Of a stretch of DNA of 50,592 nt, positions 16,474 to 24,548 are shown one piece after another. Under the pieces are notes generated by a model. It was not told where the DNA came from. It was given only the letters and a program-made list of their open reading frames with translations, and searched no databases. The number at the start of each line of letters is the position of its first letter. Position 1 is the stretch's first letter. The stretch is from Ruminococcaceae bacterium UBA3323 (GTDB lineage: Bacteria > Bacillota > Clostridia > Oscillospirales > Acutalibacteraceae), in contig DESD01000041.1 in NCBI GenBank assembly GCA_002361935.1, forward strand, positions 1 through 50,592, given 5' to 3'. Position numbers and translations under genes: made by a program.

Positions 16474-18702
16474 CTATATTAAATCATAAGGATTAAGATC
16501 AAGTGAAACTGATATATCCTTGTATTCCTTTATTTTACTGATTCTTTTCAAAATTTCATTAAACATTTTACGAACTGTTTTTGAATTTTTACATTTTACT
16601 GCAAGTCTGTAACGGTAATTGTTGCTTATCTTGCTGATTTTTGCAGGACTGGGCCCTAAAACAATAAGCTTTTCGCTCTTATAATCTCCGCTGTTCAGCT
16701 CAACAAGTGCATCAAAAAAAGCTTTTGCGCACATAGCAACCGTATTTTCATTTTCCCCTGTGAAAAAAGCTGAATATATATCGCAGAATGGCGGATAAGC
16801 CAATGCTTTCCTCAACGCAATTTCGGTTTTATAAAAGGATTTGTAATCCTGGTTTCCTGCATATTCTATAATCTGATTCAGCGGATTTACCGTTTGAATA
16901 ACAGCTTTTCCGCTTGCATCACGGCGACCGCTTCTGCCCACCACCTGTGTTATCAGATCAAAGGATTTTTCCTGTGCCGTATAGTTTTCATCATAAAGCG
17001 AGTTATCGGCATTAACCACTCCCACAAGTGTAACATTCGGGAAATCAAGGCCTTTGGCAACCATCTGAGTACCGATAAGAATATCATAATCCCCATTTAA
17101 AAAAGCATCAAACAGCCTTTGATGGCTGAACTTTCCCGTTGTTGTATCCGCATCCATTCGCAAAACACGGGCAGTCGGAAAAAGAAATTTTAAAGAATCT
17201 TCAATTTTCTGTGTTCCGTATCCACTGTATCTGACACTGTTTTCCCCGCATTCAGGACAGGTATTATCCAATGGCTTTGAATATCCGCAGTAATGACACA
17301 TAAGCCTGTTATTATTGCTGTGATAGGTTAAGCTTATACTGCAATTCGGGCATGTAATAACGTGGCCGCAGGAATTACACGCAATAAAAGTATTAAAACC
17401 TCTTCTGTTTATAAGCAATATCGTTTGTTTATTATGATCAAGGTTTTGCTGAATTAACTCTTTTAACGTATTAGAAATGGGTGATTTATTGCTTTTTGCC
17501 TCAGCCTTCATATCTACGGTTATAACCTGCGGCAGCCTTGCATCTCCATATCTTTCGGTTAATTCACATAATTTGTATCTGCCGTTTAAAGCGGCAGTAT
17601 AGCTTTCTACGCTCGGCGTTGCCGATGTAAGCAGCAGCAATGCGTGATTGTATTTACATCTGAAATTTGCAACCTGCTTTGCGTGATACCGCGGAGTACG
17701 TTCGCTTTTATAAGTATGCTCCTGCTCCTCATCCATAATGATAAGCCCCAAATGATGAAGCGGTGCAAAAACAGCACTCCTTGTTCCGATAACAATATGA
17801 GCCTCTCCCCTGTCTGCACGTTTATATTCATCATTGCGCTCTCCCAGCGATAAGCCGCTGTGAAACACAGCAACGGCCTTTCCATAGCGCTTATGGAAAA
17901 TGGAAAGCATCTGCGGCGTTAAAGCAATTTCAGGCACCATTACAATAACATCTTTGCCCATCGCTACGGTTTTATCAATAAGCTTAAGATAAACCTGCGT
18001 TTTTCCGGAACCTGTTACACCGTATAAAAGCCCTGTTCCTCCGCCGTTCCGAAGCATATCAGCGTAAGTATCATATGCATTTTTCTGCTGAGCGGAAAGA
18101 CAGATTTCCTCTTTATTGCTGCATTCATCACGCAAATTATAGGGATTGCGATAAATTTCTTTATCATAAATTTCGCATATTCCGTATTTGACAAGGTTTT
18201 TAACTACAGCCTCACCAACCGAGCAGAATTCACAAACCTCGTTTACAGAAGCAGCACCTACATCAAAAAGCAGATTAACAACATTTTTCTGCTTAGATGT
18301 TAATTTAGGCATGCTTTCCTCATTTTCGACAACAAGCCTAACCATTCTTGTGCTTTTATCTCCCACCTTGTCAATCCCTCGGGGAAGCATTTGCTTAAGA
18401 CATTCATAAGTAGTACAAAAGCATCTTTCCTTGAGCCACAGAGCAAGGGAAACCATTTCTTCGGATAAAACAGGTGTTTTTGAAGAAACAGAAGCTATTT
18501 CCTTTAAACCGCTGTTAATAGCCTCAAATATCTTAACCACAATGCCGTATCTTAAAACATTGCCCTTTCCGAACGGAACCTTAACTCTTGTTCCGATTGA
18601 AACAGAAGCTTCCAGCGGTTCGGGAACATAATAATCATAATCGGAATCATAATTAAAAAAAGTTTTTTCAACAGCAACCGTGGCAATAAGCCTATTCATC
18701 AT
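16474..18702 (-). CDS. priA: Primosomal replication restart helicase PriA
   Basis: PriA reloads the replisome at stalled forks. The 742-residue protein has the N-terminal DNA-binding region, Walker A GVTGSGKTQVY, the Walker B box MDEEQEHTYK, GTRSAVFAP, and two zinc sites made from paired CxxC knuckles (CNSCGHVITCPNC and CHYCGY...CPEC). QVVGRSGR is the helicase motif VI. Length matches the family. The ATG overlaps the rpoZ stop and no strong ribosome binding site is seen, so it is probably coupled; a second ATG follows directly. coaBC, which lies before priA in Bacillus, is absent. Confidence 0.98.
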   Translation of the reverse strand: MMNRLIATVAVEKTFFNYDSDYDYYVPEPLEASVSIGTRVKVPFGKGNVLRYGIVVKIFEAINSGLKEIASVSSKTPVLSEEMVSLALWLKERCFCTTYECLKQMLPRGIDKVGDKSTRMVRLVVENEESMPKLTSKQKNVVNLLFDVGAASVNEVCEFCSVGEAVVKNLVKYGICEIYDKEIYRNPYNLRDECSNKEEICLSAQQKNAYDTYADMLRNGGGTGLLYGVTGSGKTQVYLKLIDKTVAMGKDVIVMVPEIALTPQMLSIFHKRYGKAVAVFHSGLSLGERNDEYKRADRGEAHIVIGTRSAVFAPLHHLGLIIMDEEQEHTYKSERTPRYHAKQVANFRCKYNHALLLLTSATPSVESYTAALNGRYKLCELTERYGDARLPQVITVDMKAEAKSNKSPISNTLKELIQQNLDHNKQTILLINRRGFNTFIACNSCGHVITCPNCSISLTYHSNNNRLMCHYCGYSKPLDNTCPECGENSVRYSGYGTQKIEDSLKFLFPTARVLRMDADTTTGKFSHQRLFDAFLNGDYDILIGTQMVAKGLDFPNVTLVGVVNADNSLYDENYTAQEKSFDLITQVVGRSGRRDASGKAVIQTVNPLNQIIEYAGNQDYKSFYKTEIALRKALAYPPFCDIYSAFFTGENENTVAMCAKAFFDALVELNSGDYKSEKLIVLGPSPAKISKISNNYRYRLAVKCKNSKTVRKMFNEILKRISKIKEYKDISVSLDLNPYDLI

Positions 18703-18911
18703 TTTTCTGATTTGAGCTCATCCGGCTCATCAACAACATATTTTCCGTTCATAATATCGTCAATTGCAAGTGAAACTGTTTTGGTATCAAGCAATTCATC
18801 TCTTTTAACTGCTTCATCACGGATTTCCCTTGCTCTCTTAGCAGTACCTACAACGAGGCTGTATCTGCTGTTGCAATTCTTTAAAAGCTTCTTTAAATCT
18901 GGATTAAACAT
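18699..18911 (-). CDS. rpoZ: RNA polymerase omega subunit
   Basis: The 70-residue omega subunit, which assists assembly of the beta' subunit. It has the typical core SRYSLVVGTAKRAREI followed by TKTVSLAIDDIMNGK. The place between gmk and priA matches Bacillus YloH. An AAAGG lies 14 bases before the ATG, rather far, so translation may be weak or coupled to gmk. It overlaps priA by four bases. Confidence 0.95.
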   Translation of the reverse strand: MFNPDLKKLLKNCNSRYSLVVGTAKRAREIRDEAVKRDELLDTKTVSLAIDDIMNGKYVVDEPDELKSEK

Positions 18912-18935
18912 AATAATTCACATAACCTTTCTGTA

Positions 18936-19511
18936 TTAAGCATTTCGCTTTTCTAATTCTTTATTTAAAATTTCATTTATTTCTTCAACGGCTTTATCAA
19001 GCTCGTTATTGACAACAACGTAATTAAATATGGCAGAAGATTTGATTTCTTCTTCGGCAATTTTAAGCCTGTTTAAAATTTGTTCTTCTGTTTCCGTATT
19101 GCGCTTTATAAGGCGTTTTTCAAGAGTTTTCATACTTGGAGGCATAAGAAATATGGAAACGGCATCGGGGCAATTTTTCATAACCTTCTGCGCACCCTTA
19201 CGCTCAATAATCAAAAAACAGATTTTTCCGCTTTCCACCATATCCGAAGCATACTTTGCAGGTGTGCCGTAATAGCAGTTATTATAGCTGGCGTATTCAA
19301 GAAATTCATTTTTTTCAATCATTTCTTCAAATTGCTCCGTTGAAATAAAGAAGTAATTGATTCCGTCAACTTCACCCTCTCTTGGCTGTCTGGTAGTAGC
19401 TGAAACAGATTCACAAACATCATTTCTTATACTTGATATTTCATGAAAAACAGTGTCCTTTCCACAGCCGCTCGGCGCAGATAAAATAACCATCATTCCT
19501 TTTTTATTCAT
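18936..19511 (-). CDS. gmk: Guanylate kinase
   Basis: Phosphorylates GMP to GDP with ATP. The 191-residue protein has the P-loop SAPSGCGKDTV, the GMP-binding SATTRQPREGEVDGINYFF and a lid region with RLIKRNTETEEQI. The P-loop has aspartate (KDT) where lysine-serine/threonine is more usual, a change that also occurs in other clostridial Gmk proteins as far as I recall. The ATG at 19511 has GGAGG six bases upstream; an upstream extension of six codons is not supported. It overlaps remA by eight bases. Confidence 0.97.
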   Translation of the reverse strand: MNKKGMMVILSAPSGCGKDTVFHEISSIRNDVCESVSATTRQPREGEVDGINYFFISTEQFEEMIEKNEFLEYASYNNCYYGTPAKYASDMVESGKICFLIIERKGAQKVMKNCPDAVSIFLMPPSMKTLEKRLIKRNTETEEQILNRLKIAEEEIKSSAIFNYVVVNNELDKAVEEINEILNKELEKRNA

Positions 19512-19752
19512 CACTAACCTCCGTGCCAAATCTTTGAGATATCTGTTTTAAATCCATATAAGATAAAACAACATTATCCGAATCAGTTATGATAACGCTC
19601 ATTGTCTTTCTTCCGTGTGTTGCATCAATAAGATTACCATTTGATTTTGCCTCCTGAACAATTCTTTTAACAGGAGCAGATTCAGGACTTACGATTGAAA
19701 TCACTCTGTCTGCATTAACAAGATTTCCGAATCCGATATTAACTAAATTCAT
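19504..19752 (-). CDS. remA: RemA-type regulatory protein (DUF370)
   Basis: An 82-residue DUF370 protein. In Bacillus subtilis RemA is a DNA-binding regulator of biofilm matrix and osmoprotection genes, encoded between yloC and gmk as here. The conserved segments VNIGFGNLVNADRVISIVSPESAP and DATHGRKTMSVIITDSD are present. Whether it has the same regulatory targets in this organism is unknown. It lies nine bases after the yloC-like gene. Confidence 0.93.
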   Translation of the reverse strand: MNLVNIGFGNLVNADRVISIVSPESAPVKRIVQEAKSNGNLIDATHGRKTMSVIITDSDNVVLSYMDLKQISQRFGTEVSDE

Positions 19753-19761
19753 AGTATCTCC

Positions 19762-20640
19762 TTATTCGATATTCTGTATCTGCTCACGGATTTTTTCGAT
19801 TTCTGCTTTAATATCAACAACCTTGCGAGCAATTTCAACATCATTTGCTTTAGAGCCTATCGTATTTGCTTCACGGTTAATTTCCTGAACAAGGAAATCC
19901 ATTTTTCTTCCGATTGCTTCCGTGCTTTCAAGGAAATTATTTAGCTGCTCAATATGAGAACGAAGCCTTACGGTTTCTTCGGCAACGGCAACCTTGTCTG
20001 CATAAACAGCAACCTCCTGAAGAATTCTGTTTTCATCAAGGGAAACATCTCCGAGAAGCTCGTGCACACGGGCAACAAGCTTATCATTATATTCCTTAAC
20101 GGTTTCCGGGGAACGCTTCTCAACAAAGGAAACACAATCAAGAATAAACTGACCTCTTGAATAGATGTCTTCTTTCATCTTTGTGCCTTCTTTTTCACGC
20201 ATCTCAATAAACTTGTCAACAGCCCTTTTTGCAACTGCTTTAACATCATTCCACAGTCTTTCCTCATCTTCCTCTGCTTTTTTTAGCACAAGAACATCAG
20301 GAAAATGGGAAATTGCAACTGTTCCGAAATCTTCCCTTAATCCGTATTCTCCGGAAAGCTCCTTAAGCGCTTTTACATATGCAGATGCAAGTGTATGGTT
20401 AATAACAACCTCTGCATTGTCCGTGTTCAAAGCTTCAATCGTAACAAAGCAATCAACCTTGCCGCGTGAAACTCTTGAATTGATAAATGATTTCAGCTTT
20501 TCTTCAAGGAAGCCGTATTGCCTTGGCATTCTGCAATTAAATTCAAAATATCTGTGATTAACAGACTTTAATTCAACGGTAATAACATAACCGTTGGCTT
20601 CGGCGGTTTCCCTGCCGAAGCCTGTCATTGATTTAATCAT
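19762..20640 (-). CDS. yloC: YicC/YloC family endoribonuclease
   Basis: A 292-residue protein of the YicC family, reported to be RNA-cleaving enzymes. The N-terminus MIKSMTGFGR is diagnostic, followed by SVNHRYFEFNCRMPR, and the C-terminal DUF1732 region with LVQEINREANTIGSKANDVEI. The ATG at 20640 has AAGGA nine bases upstream, while a GTG two codons earlier is only three bases from it. It is the first gene of the ylo-type operon, with a good promoter at 20712-20741. Confidence 0.95.
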   Translation of the reverse strand: MIKSMTGFGRETAEANGYVITVELKSVNHRYFEFNCRMPRQYGFLEEKLKSFINSRVSRGKVDCFVTIEALNTDNAEVVINHTLASAYVKALKELSGEYGLREDFGTVAISHFPDVLVLKKAEEDEERLWNDVKAVAKRAVDKFIEMREKEGTKMKEDIYSRGQFILDCVSFVEKRSPETVKEYNDKLVARVHELLGDVSLDENRILQEVAVYADKVAVAEETVRLRSHIEQLNNFLESTEAIGRKMDFLVQEINREANTIGSKANDVEIARKVVDIKAEIEKIREQIQNIE

Positions 20641-20711
20641 ATTCACTGTTCCTTCAATTTATTTGAAAAACTCTTAGGCAACTACAGTCATTCAGTTTTT
20701 CATTAGGAATG

Positions 20712-20741
20712 ATTATACTACTATCTTGTATTATAGGTCAA
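20712..20741 (-). promoter_or_regulatory. Sigma-A promoter of the ylo-type operon
   Basis: On the - strand TTGACC (20741-20736) and a perfect TATAAT (20717-20712) are 18 bases apart, leaving a leader of about 65 bases before the yloC ATG. Confidence 0.75.
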
Positions 20742-20748
20742 TAATTTG

Positions 20749-20763
20749 TTAACATAATGTTAA
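20749..20763. promoter_or_regulatory. 15-base dyad upstream of the ylo-type promoter
   Basis: TTAACATAATGTTAA is a perfect inverted repeat about a central base, seven bases upstream of the -35 hexamer. It could be an operator or simply part of an AT-rich upstream element; the WYL regulator gene ends 24 bases away. Confidence 0.3.
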
Positions 20764-20786
20764 TAATATTCACAATAAATTAACAA

Positions 20787-21770
20787 TTAATACAGTTCAG
20801 CAATTTTTTTTGCCTTCTCAGCAACCATATCCGCAAGATATTTTGGCTCCAGAACCTTAATATCCGTACCGTACTGCATAATCCAGCTTACAAGACCGTC
20901 GCTTACTGCAGCATTTATTGTAGTTTCAAAATGCTCAATATCAGATGCTCTTAAAGGAATTTTTGTGCCGAATCTGTCCATTATTTCTTCGCGGATTTCC
21001 AGGCTGCAAAGAAGTGTTACTTCATCAGTTTCACCGCTGAACATATTAAACATCTTTGCTGAGTAATCCGCCGAATCAAAAACATCATATTCACTGACTT
21101 CGGACACAGGACGCTGGGGATCTTCCAGAATTTCTATTTTCTTCATTCTGTCAAGTCTTAAATTGATAAGGTTATCATATTTTTTATTATTGCAAACAAG
21201 ATAATAATGATCCTCTTTCCATATTAAAGCATATGGTGATACTACAAATGTTTTCTCGGTATAAGATTTCTTTTGCTCTTTATCAATATTTCTTCGTTTG
21301 TAAACAAATTTCACCTGCTTTTTTGCGCTTATCGCCTCATCAAGCCCGTTAATTATGTAATAAATCTCTTCATTATCGCATTTGTTTTCTCCACTGCAAT
21401 AAACCTGAGATTTTAATGCCTTTGCCTGATTTAACGATAAAAGACTTTCCAGCTTTTCAGCAAGAACTGCCGTTTTCTTAGGTGTAATAAAACCTGCCGA
21501 TGAAACGGCATCTATAAGAAGTCTGACCTCGGCAAGATCAAATCTTCTGTCTGCCATGGAAAAGCCTGCCCTTGGAGAACGCACAGAAAGAATATTACAC
21601 CCCGTTTCATTAAGCGCTTTAATATCCGCATATATGCTTTTTCTTTCAGCCGAAATTCCTTTTTCATTAAGCATGGAAATTAACTCTGTTGTTGAAACCG
21701 GATGTTCTATATCCGAAAAATCCTCAAGATATTTATAAATTAATAACGTTTTAAGCTTTGACGTCTGCAT
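20787..21770 (-). CDS. WYL-domain transcriptional regulator
   Basis: A 327-residue regulator of the YafY type. The N-terminus is a winged helix (KLKTLLIYKYLEDFSD... STTELISMLNEKGISAERKSIYADIKAL, as in HTH_11). The C-terminal half holds a WYL domain (VSPYALIWKEDHYYLVCNNKKYDNLINLRLDRMKKI), thought to bind a ligand such as a nucleic acid. The ATG at 21770 with GAGGTG six bases upstream is preferred over a GTG three codons earlier, which overlaps that site. It lies 21 bases after the PBP gene and is probably co-transcribed with it. Targets are unknown. Confidence 0.9.
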   Translation of the reverse strand: MQTSKLKTLLIYKYLEDFSDIEHPVSTTELISMLNEKGISAERKSIYADIKALNETGCNILSVRSPRAGFSMADRRFDLAEVRLLIDAVSSAGFITPKKTAVLAEKLESLLSLNQAKALKSQVYCSGENKCDNEEIYYIINGLDEAISAKKQVKFVYKRRNIDKEQKKSYTEKTFVVSPYALIWKEDHYYLVCNNKKYDNLINLRLDRMKKIEILEDPQRPVSEVSEYDVFDSADYSAKMFNMFSGETDEVTLLCSLEIREEIMDRFGTKIPLRASDIEHFETTINAAVSDGLVSWIMQYGTDIKVLEPKYLADMVAEKAKKIAELY

Positions 21771-21791
21771 AAAATTCACCTCAGATACATC

Positions 21792-23282
21792 TTAACACTT
21801 TTTTTCTATGTTTTCAACAATAGTACGAAAAATCGGTCCGCAGTCCGATGCACCGCTGGTTCCGTCCTCCGTCATAACAGCAATTGCATATCGAGGATTA
21901 TCATAAGGATAAAATCCTGCAAACCAAGTGTACAGAATTTCCCTGTCCCCCTCCATTCTTCCGCTTTGCGCAGTGGAGGTTTTGCCGGCTGCTTGGTTAT
22001 TGCAGTCCGCACTCCTGCCGGATCCGTCGGTTACAACATAGCGCATATATTCCCGGATTGTTTTCGCAGTATCTTCGCTCATTACCCTATGAGTTTCATT
22101 TTCATTGATTTCCGTAAGACTTCCGTTATCATCAACATCACCGAAAACAACCTTAGGCATTCTGTAAATCCCACCATTGGCAATTGCGGCAATAACTGAC
22201 GAAAAATGGAGCGGAGAATCCGTAAGCTTTCCCTGTCCGAAACCAAGAAGTGCAAGCTGCCCTTTTGACTGCAGATCATCCGAATCGGGAAAATTTCCGT
22301 TGCACACATCCCATCCGTCATATAAAGAATTTATTTCGCCAAAGCCTAACTTCTTTGACATTTCGCTTATTTTTTCAGAACCAAGCTTCAATGCAAGCTC
22401 AACAAAATAGCAGTTGCAGGAATTTGCCAGGGCTTCTTTTATTGTCTGTACACCATGCTTTTTATTCTTTTGGCAGGTAAATGTCGTATCGCCAACCGTA
22501 ACCTTACCTTTGCACTCATAAGTTTCATTCATATTATTTTCAAGCGCACAGGCAGCAACAACCAGCTTATAAACTGAGCCGACACAATACGAGGAAAATG
22601 CACGGTTGAGATAATCATTCGGTGTACTGTAAGAGGCAAGCACCTCGCTTGTATCAACATCAAGCACAACAATCGCCCCGCTTTTCATATCCCTGCCTGC
22701 ATCTTCGGTTATTTTTTGAATTCTGTTATCAAGTGTCAGAGAAATGCCTTTTTTTGTATTATAATTATCATCAATCAGAACACCCTCATCGCCATCCAAT
22801 AATCTTCCGATAGCATCAACCGAGAAATTTATTGCACGGCTTCCGACTGCATCGGGCTTTAAATTTTCACAGGCGGACACAAGATTCCTTGCCGGCATTC
22901 CATCGGGATGACGATTTGTGGTTTCCAGAATTTTTATATATTTACAGCTTACATAGTTATCAATTTCTTTTACAACCGGATATCCCTGTTTAAGCTCTTC
23001 CATAATCTCTTCACGTTCTTTATACGTAAAAAGCTTATTCATTTCCGTTAAGCATTTCTCCGTAGGACGTATTACAGCAACAAGTTCTTCGGTTTTATTT
23101 GTAATTCTTTCAAGATTTCTGTCATATACCGTTTCATAAATTTTATCAATATTAACCGTATAACTATTATGAGTTGAAGAAACCTTGTAGTTCCCACTGA
23201 AGGCTACGTAACCGATTCGTTCGGCCACTGCAGAAAACAGAAACAGAATAGTCACTGAAAAAATAATCATTCTTTTTTTCAT
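21792..23282 (-). CDS. Class B-like penicillin-binding protein (transpeptidase)
   Basis: A peptidoglycan transpeptidase anchored by an N-terminal membrane segment (about 5-22). The catalytic motifs are S236-VYK239, S288-CN290 and K434-TS436. The ETVYDRNLERITN segment replaces the usual RG.IYDRNG start of class B enzymes. At 496 residues it is shorter than FtsI or SpoVD and has no PASTA domain, so it resembles the shorter PbpA/PBP2-type clostridial proteins. Its role (elongation, division or sporulation) is not decided by the sequence. The only plausible ribosome binding site, GGGGTG, lies in the 3' arm of the hairpin at 23291-23317. Confidence 0.92.
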   Translation of the reverse strand: MKKRMIIFSVTILFLFSAVAERIGYVAFSGNYKVSSTHNSYTVNIDKIYETVYDRNLERITNKTEELVAVIRPTEKCLTEMNKLFTYKEREEIMEELKQGYPVVKEIDNYVSCKYIKILETTNRHPDGMPARNLVSACENLKPDAVGSRAINFSVDAIGRLLDGDEGVLIDDNYNTKKGISLTLDNRIQKITEDAGRDMKSGAIVVLDVDTSEVLASYSTPNDYLNRAFSSYCVGSVYKLVVAACALENNMNETYECKGKVTVGDTTFTCQKNKKHGVQTIKEALANSCNCYFVELALKLGSEKISEMSKKLGFGEINSLYDGWDVCNGNFPDSDDLQSKGQLALLGFGQGKLTDSPLHFSSVIAAIANGGIYRMPKVVFGDVDDNGSLTEINENETHRVMSEDTAKTIREYMRYVVTDGSGRSADCNNQAAGKTSTAQSGRMEGDREILYTWFAGFYPYDNPRYAIAVMTEDGTSGASDCGPIFRTIVENIEKKC

Positions 23283-23290
23283 AAAAAAAG

Positions 23291-23317
23291 CACCCCTGTG
23301 TATTATTCACAGAGGTG
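23291..23317 (-). terminator. Terminator-like hairpin holding the PBP ribosome binding site
   Basis: On the - strand a 10-bp stem (CACCTCTGTG with CACAGGGGTG, one G-U pair) with a 7-base loop is followed by CTTTTTTT and then directly by the PBP ATG. It starts seven bases after the U32 stop. It has the form of an intrinsic terminator, but its 3' arm also holds GGGGTG, eight bases before the ATG. Confidence 0.7.
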
Positions 23318-23323
23318 TAATTT

Positions 23324-24547
23324 TTAATCTCTTTTTCTTCTTAAAATTGCATCAGGAGAAATCATTTGATTGCATTTAAAGGAATAAACATCCGTTGCCT
23401 TATTCGCTACATCTGTTTTCTCTTCATCCTTGTCATTGAAAAGATCTTCCACTACTATTGTATAAGGCTTTTTAAAAGGCTCAACCACTTCAAGTTCGTC
23501 ACCCTCATAAAACCTGTTTCGCTGATCAACAATCAATCTTCCATCCTTAAAATCTCTGTACAAAGCGCATACGTCCCAGTTTCGGATATATCCGCCGGTA
23601 TCCAGCACCTGTCCGTCCTTCATACGCCCGAAATTAAAGCCTGTTGTATACTCTCTATGGCTCATTTTTTCCATTTCATCAAGTATCCATTGCGGCACGG
23701 TATAATTGTCGGAAGGATTTTTCAGATATTCATCAATTGCTGCACGATAAGCATAAGTTACAATAGCTGTATAGTATTCACTCTTGGCTCTGCCCTCGAT
23801 TTTAAAAGAGTCCACACCGGCATTGACAAGCTCAGGTATATGCTCAATCATACATAAATCACGGGAATTGAAAATATAGGTTCCTTCTTTTTCCTCATTA
23901 ATCGGAAAATACTGACCGGGTCTTGTTTCTTCAACAAGATGATACTTCCATCTGCATGGCTGAGCACAGTCCCCTCTGTTTGCATCTCTTCCAACCATAT
24001 AATCAGACAGAATACAGCGGCCGCTGAAGCTCATACACATTGCTCCATGCACAAAAACCTCAATATCCAGATTCGGATTAGTTTTGTCACGGATTGTTTT
24101 AATTTCATTAAGTGAAAGCTCACGTGCGGTAACAATACGCTTGGCTCCCATTTCATAAAATGCATTTGCAGACTGATAGTTAACAATGCCTGCCTGTGTT
24201 GAAATGTGAATTTCAGTATCAGGTGCATATTTTTTTGCAAGTGAAAGCACGCCCATATCGGCGATAATCAGTGCATCCACACCGATTTCGGATACATATT
24301 TCAGATAATCAGGAAGCAAATCCATCTCGTTATTGCGAGGCAGTGTATTACAGGTTAAATATAATTTTTTATTATTCTCATGAACAAGATTAACTGCTTC
24401 TTTAAGCTGATCGGCATCAAAATTTGATGGATTTGTTCTCATTCCGAACATTGTTCCGCCAACATAAACCGCATCAGCTCCGAATTTAACGGCAAGTCTT
24501 AATCGTTCCATATCGCCCGACGGCGACAAAAGCTCTATATTTCTCAT
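23324..24547 (-). CDS. Peptidase U32 family RNA hydroxylation protein
   Basis: A 407-residue protein of the collagenase-like peptidase U32 family. The signature EVFVHGAMCMSFSGRCILS is complete, with later cysteines in RGDCAQPCRW. Characterised bacterial members (RlhA, TrhP) hydroxylate RNA (23S rRNA C2501 or tRNA U34); this length fits the tRNA-linked YrrN/YrrO/TrhP group, but which one cannot be decided. An upstream extension of 49 codons lies inside mltG and lacks family similarity, so the ATG at 24547, where ELLSPSGDMERL begins the family, is chosen. It starts two bases past the mltG stop. Confidence 0.88.
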   Translation of the reverse strand: MRNIELLSPSGDMERLRLAVKFGADAVYVGGTMFGMRTNPSNFDADQLKEAVNLVHENNKKLYLTCNTLPRNNEMDLLPDYLKYVSEIGVDALIIADMGVLSLAKKYAPDTEIHISTQAGIVNYQSANAFYEMGAKRIVTARELSLNEIKTIRDKTNPNLDIEVFVHGAMCMSFSGRCILSDYMVGRDANRGDCAQPCRWKYHLVEETRPGQYFPINEEKEGTYIFNSRDLCMIEHIPELVNAGVDSFKIEGRAKSEYYTAIVTYAYRAAIDEYLKNPSDNYTVPQWILDEMEKMSHREYTTGFNFGRMKDGQVLDTGGYIRNWDVCALYRDFKDGRLIVDQRNRFYEGDELEVVEPFKKPYTIVVEDLFNDKDEEKTDVANKATDVYSFKCNQMISPDAILRRKRD

Positions 24548-24548
24548 A

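Noticed and set aside
23366..23857. 163-codon open frame on the + strand
   Set aside because: It is antisense to the conserved U32 gene, and its predicted product has no recognisable domain.
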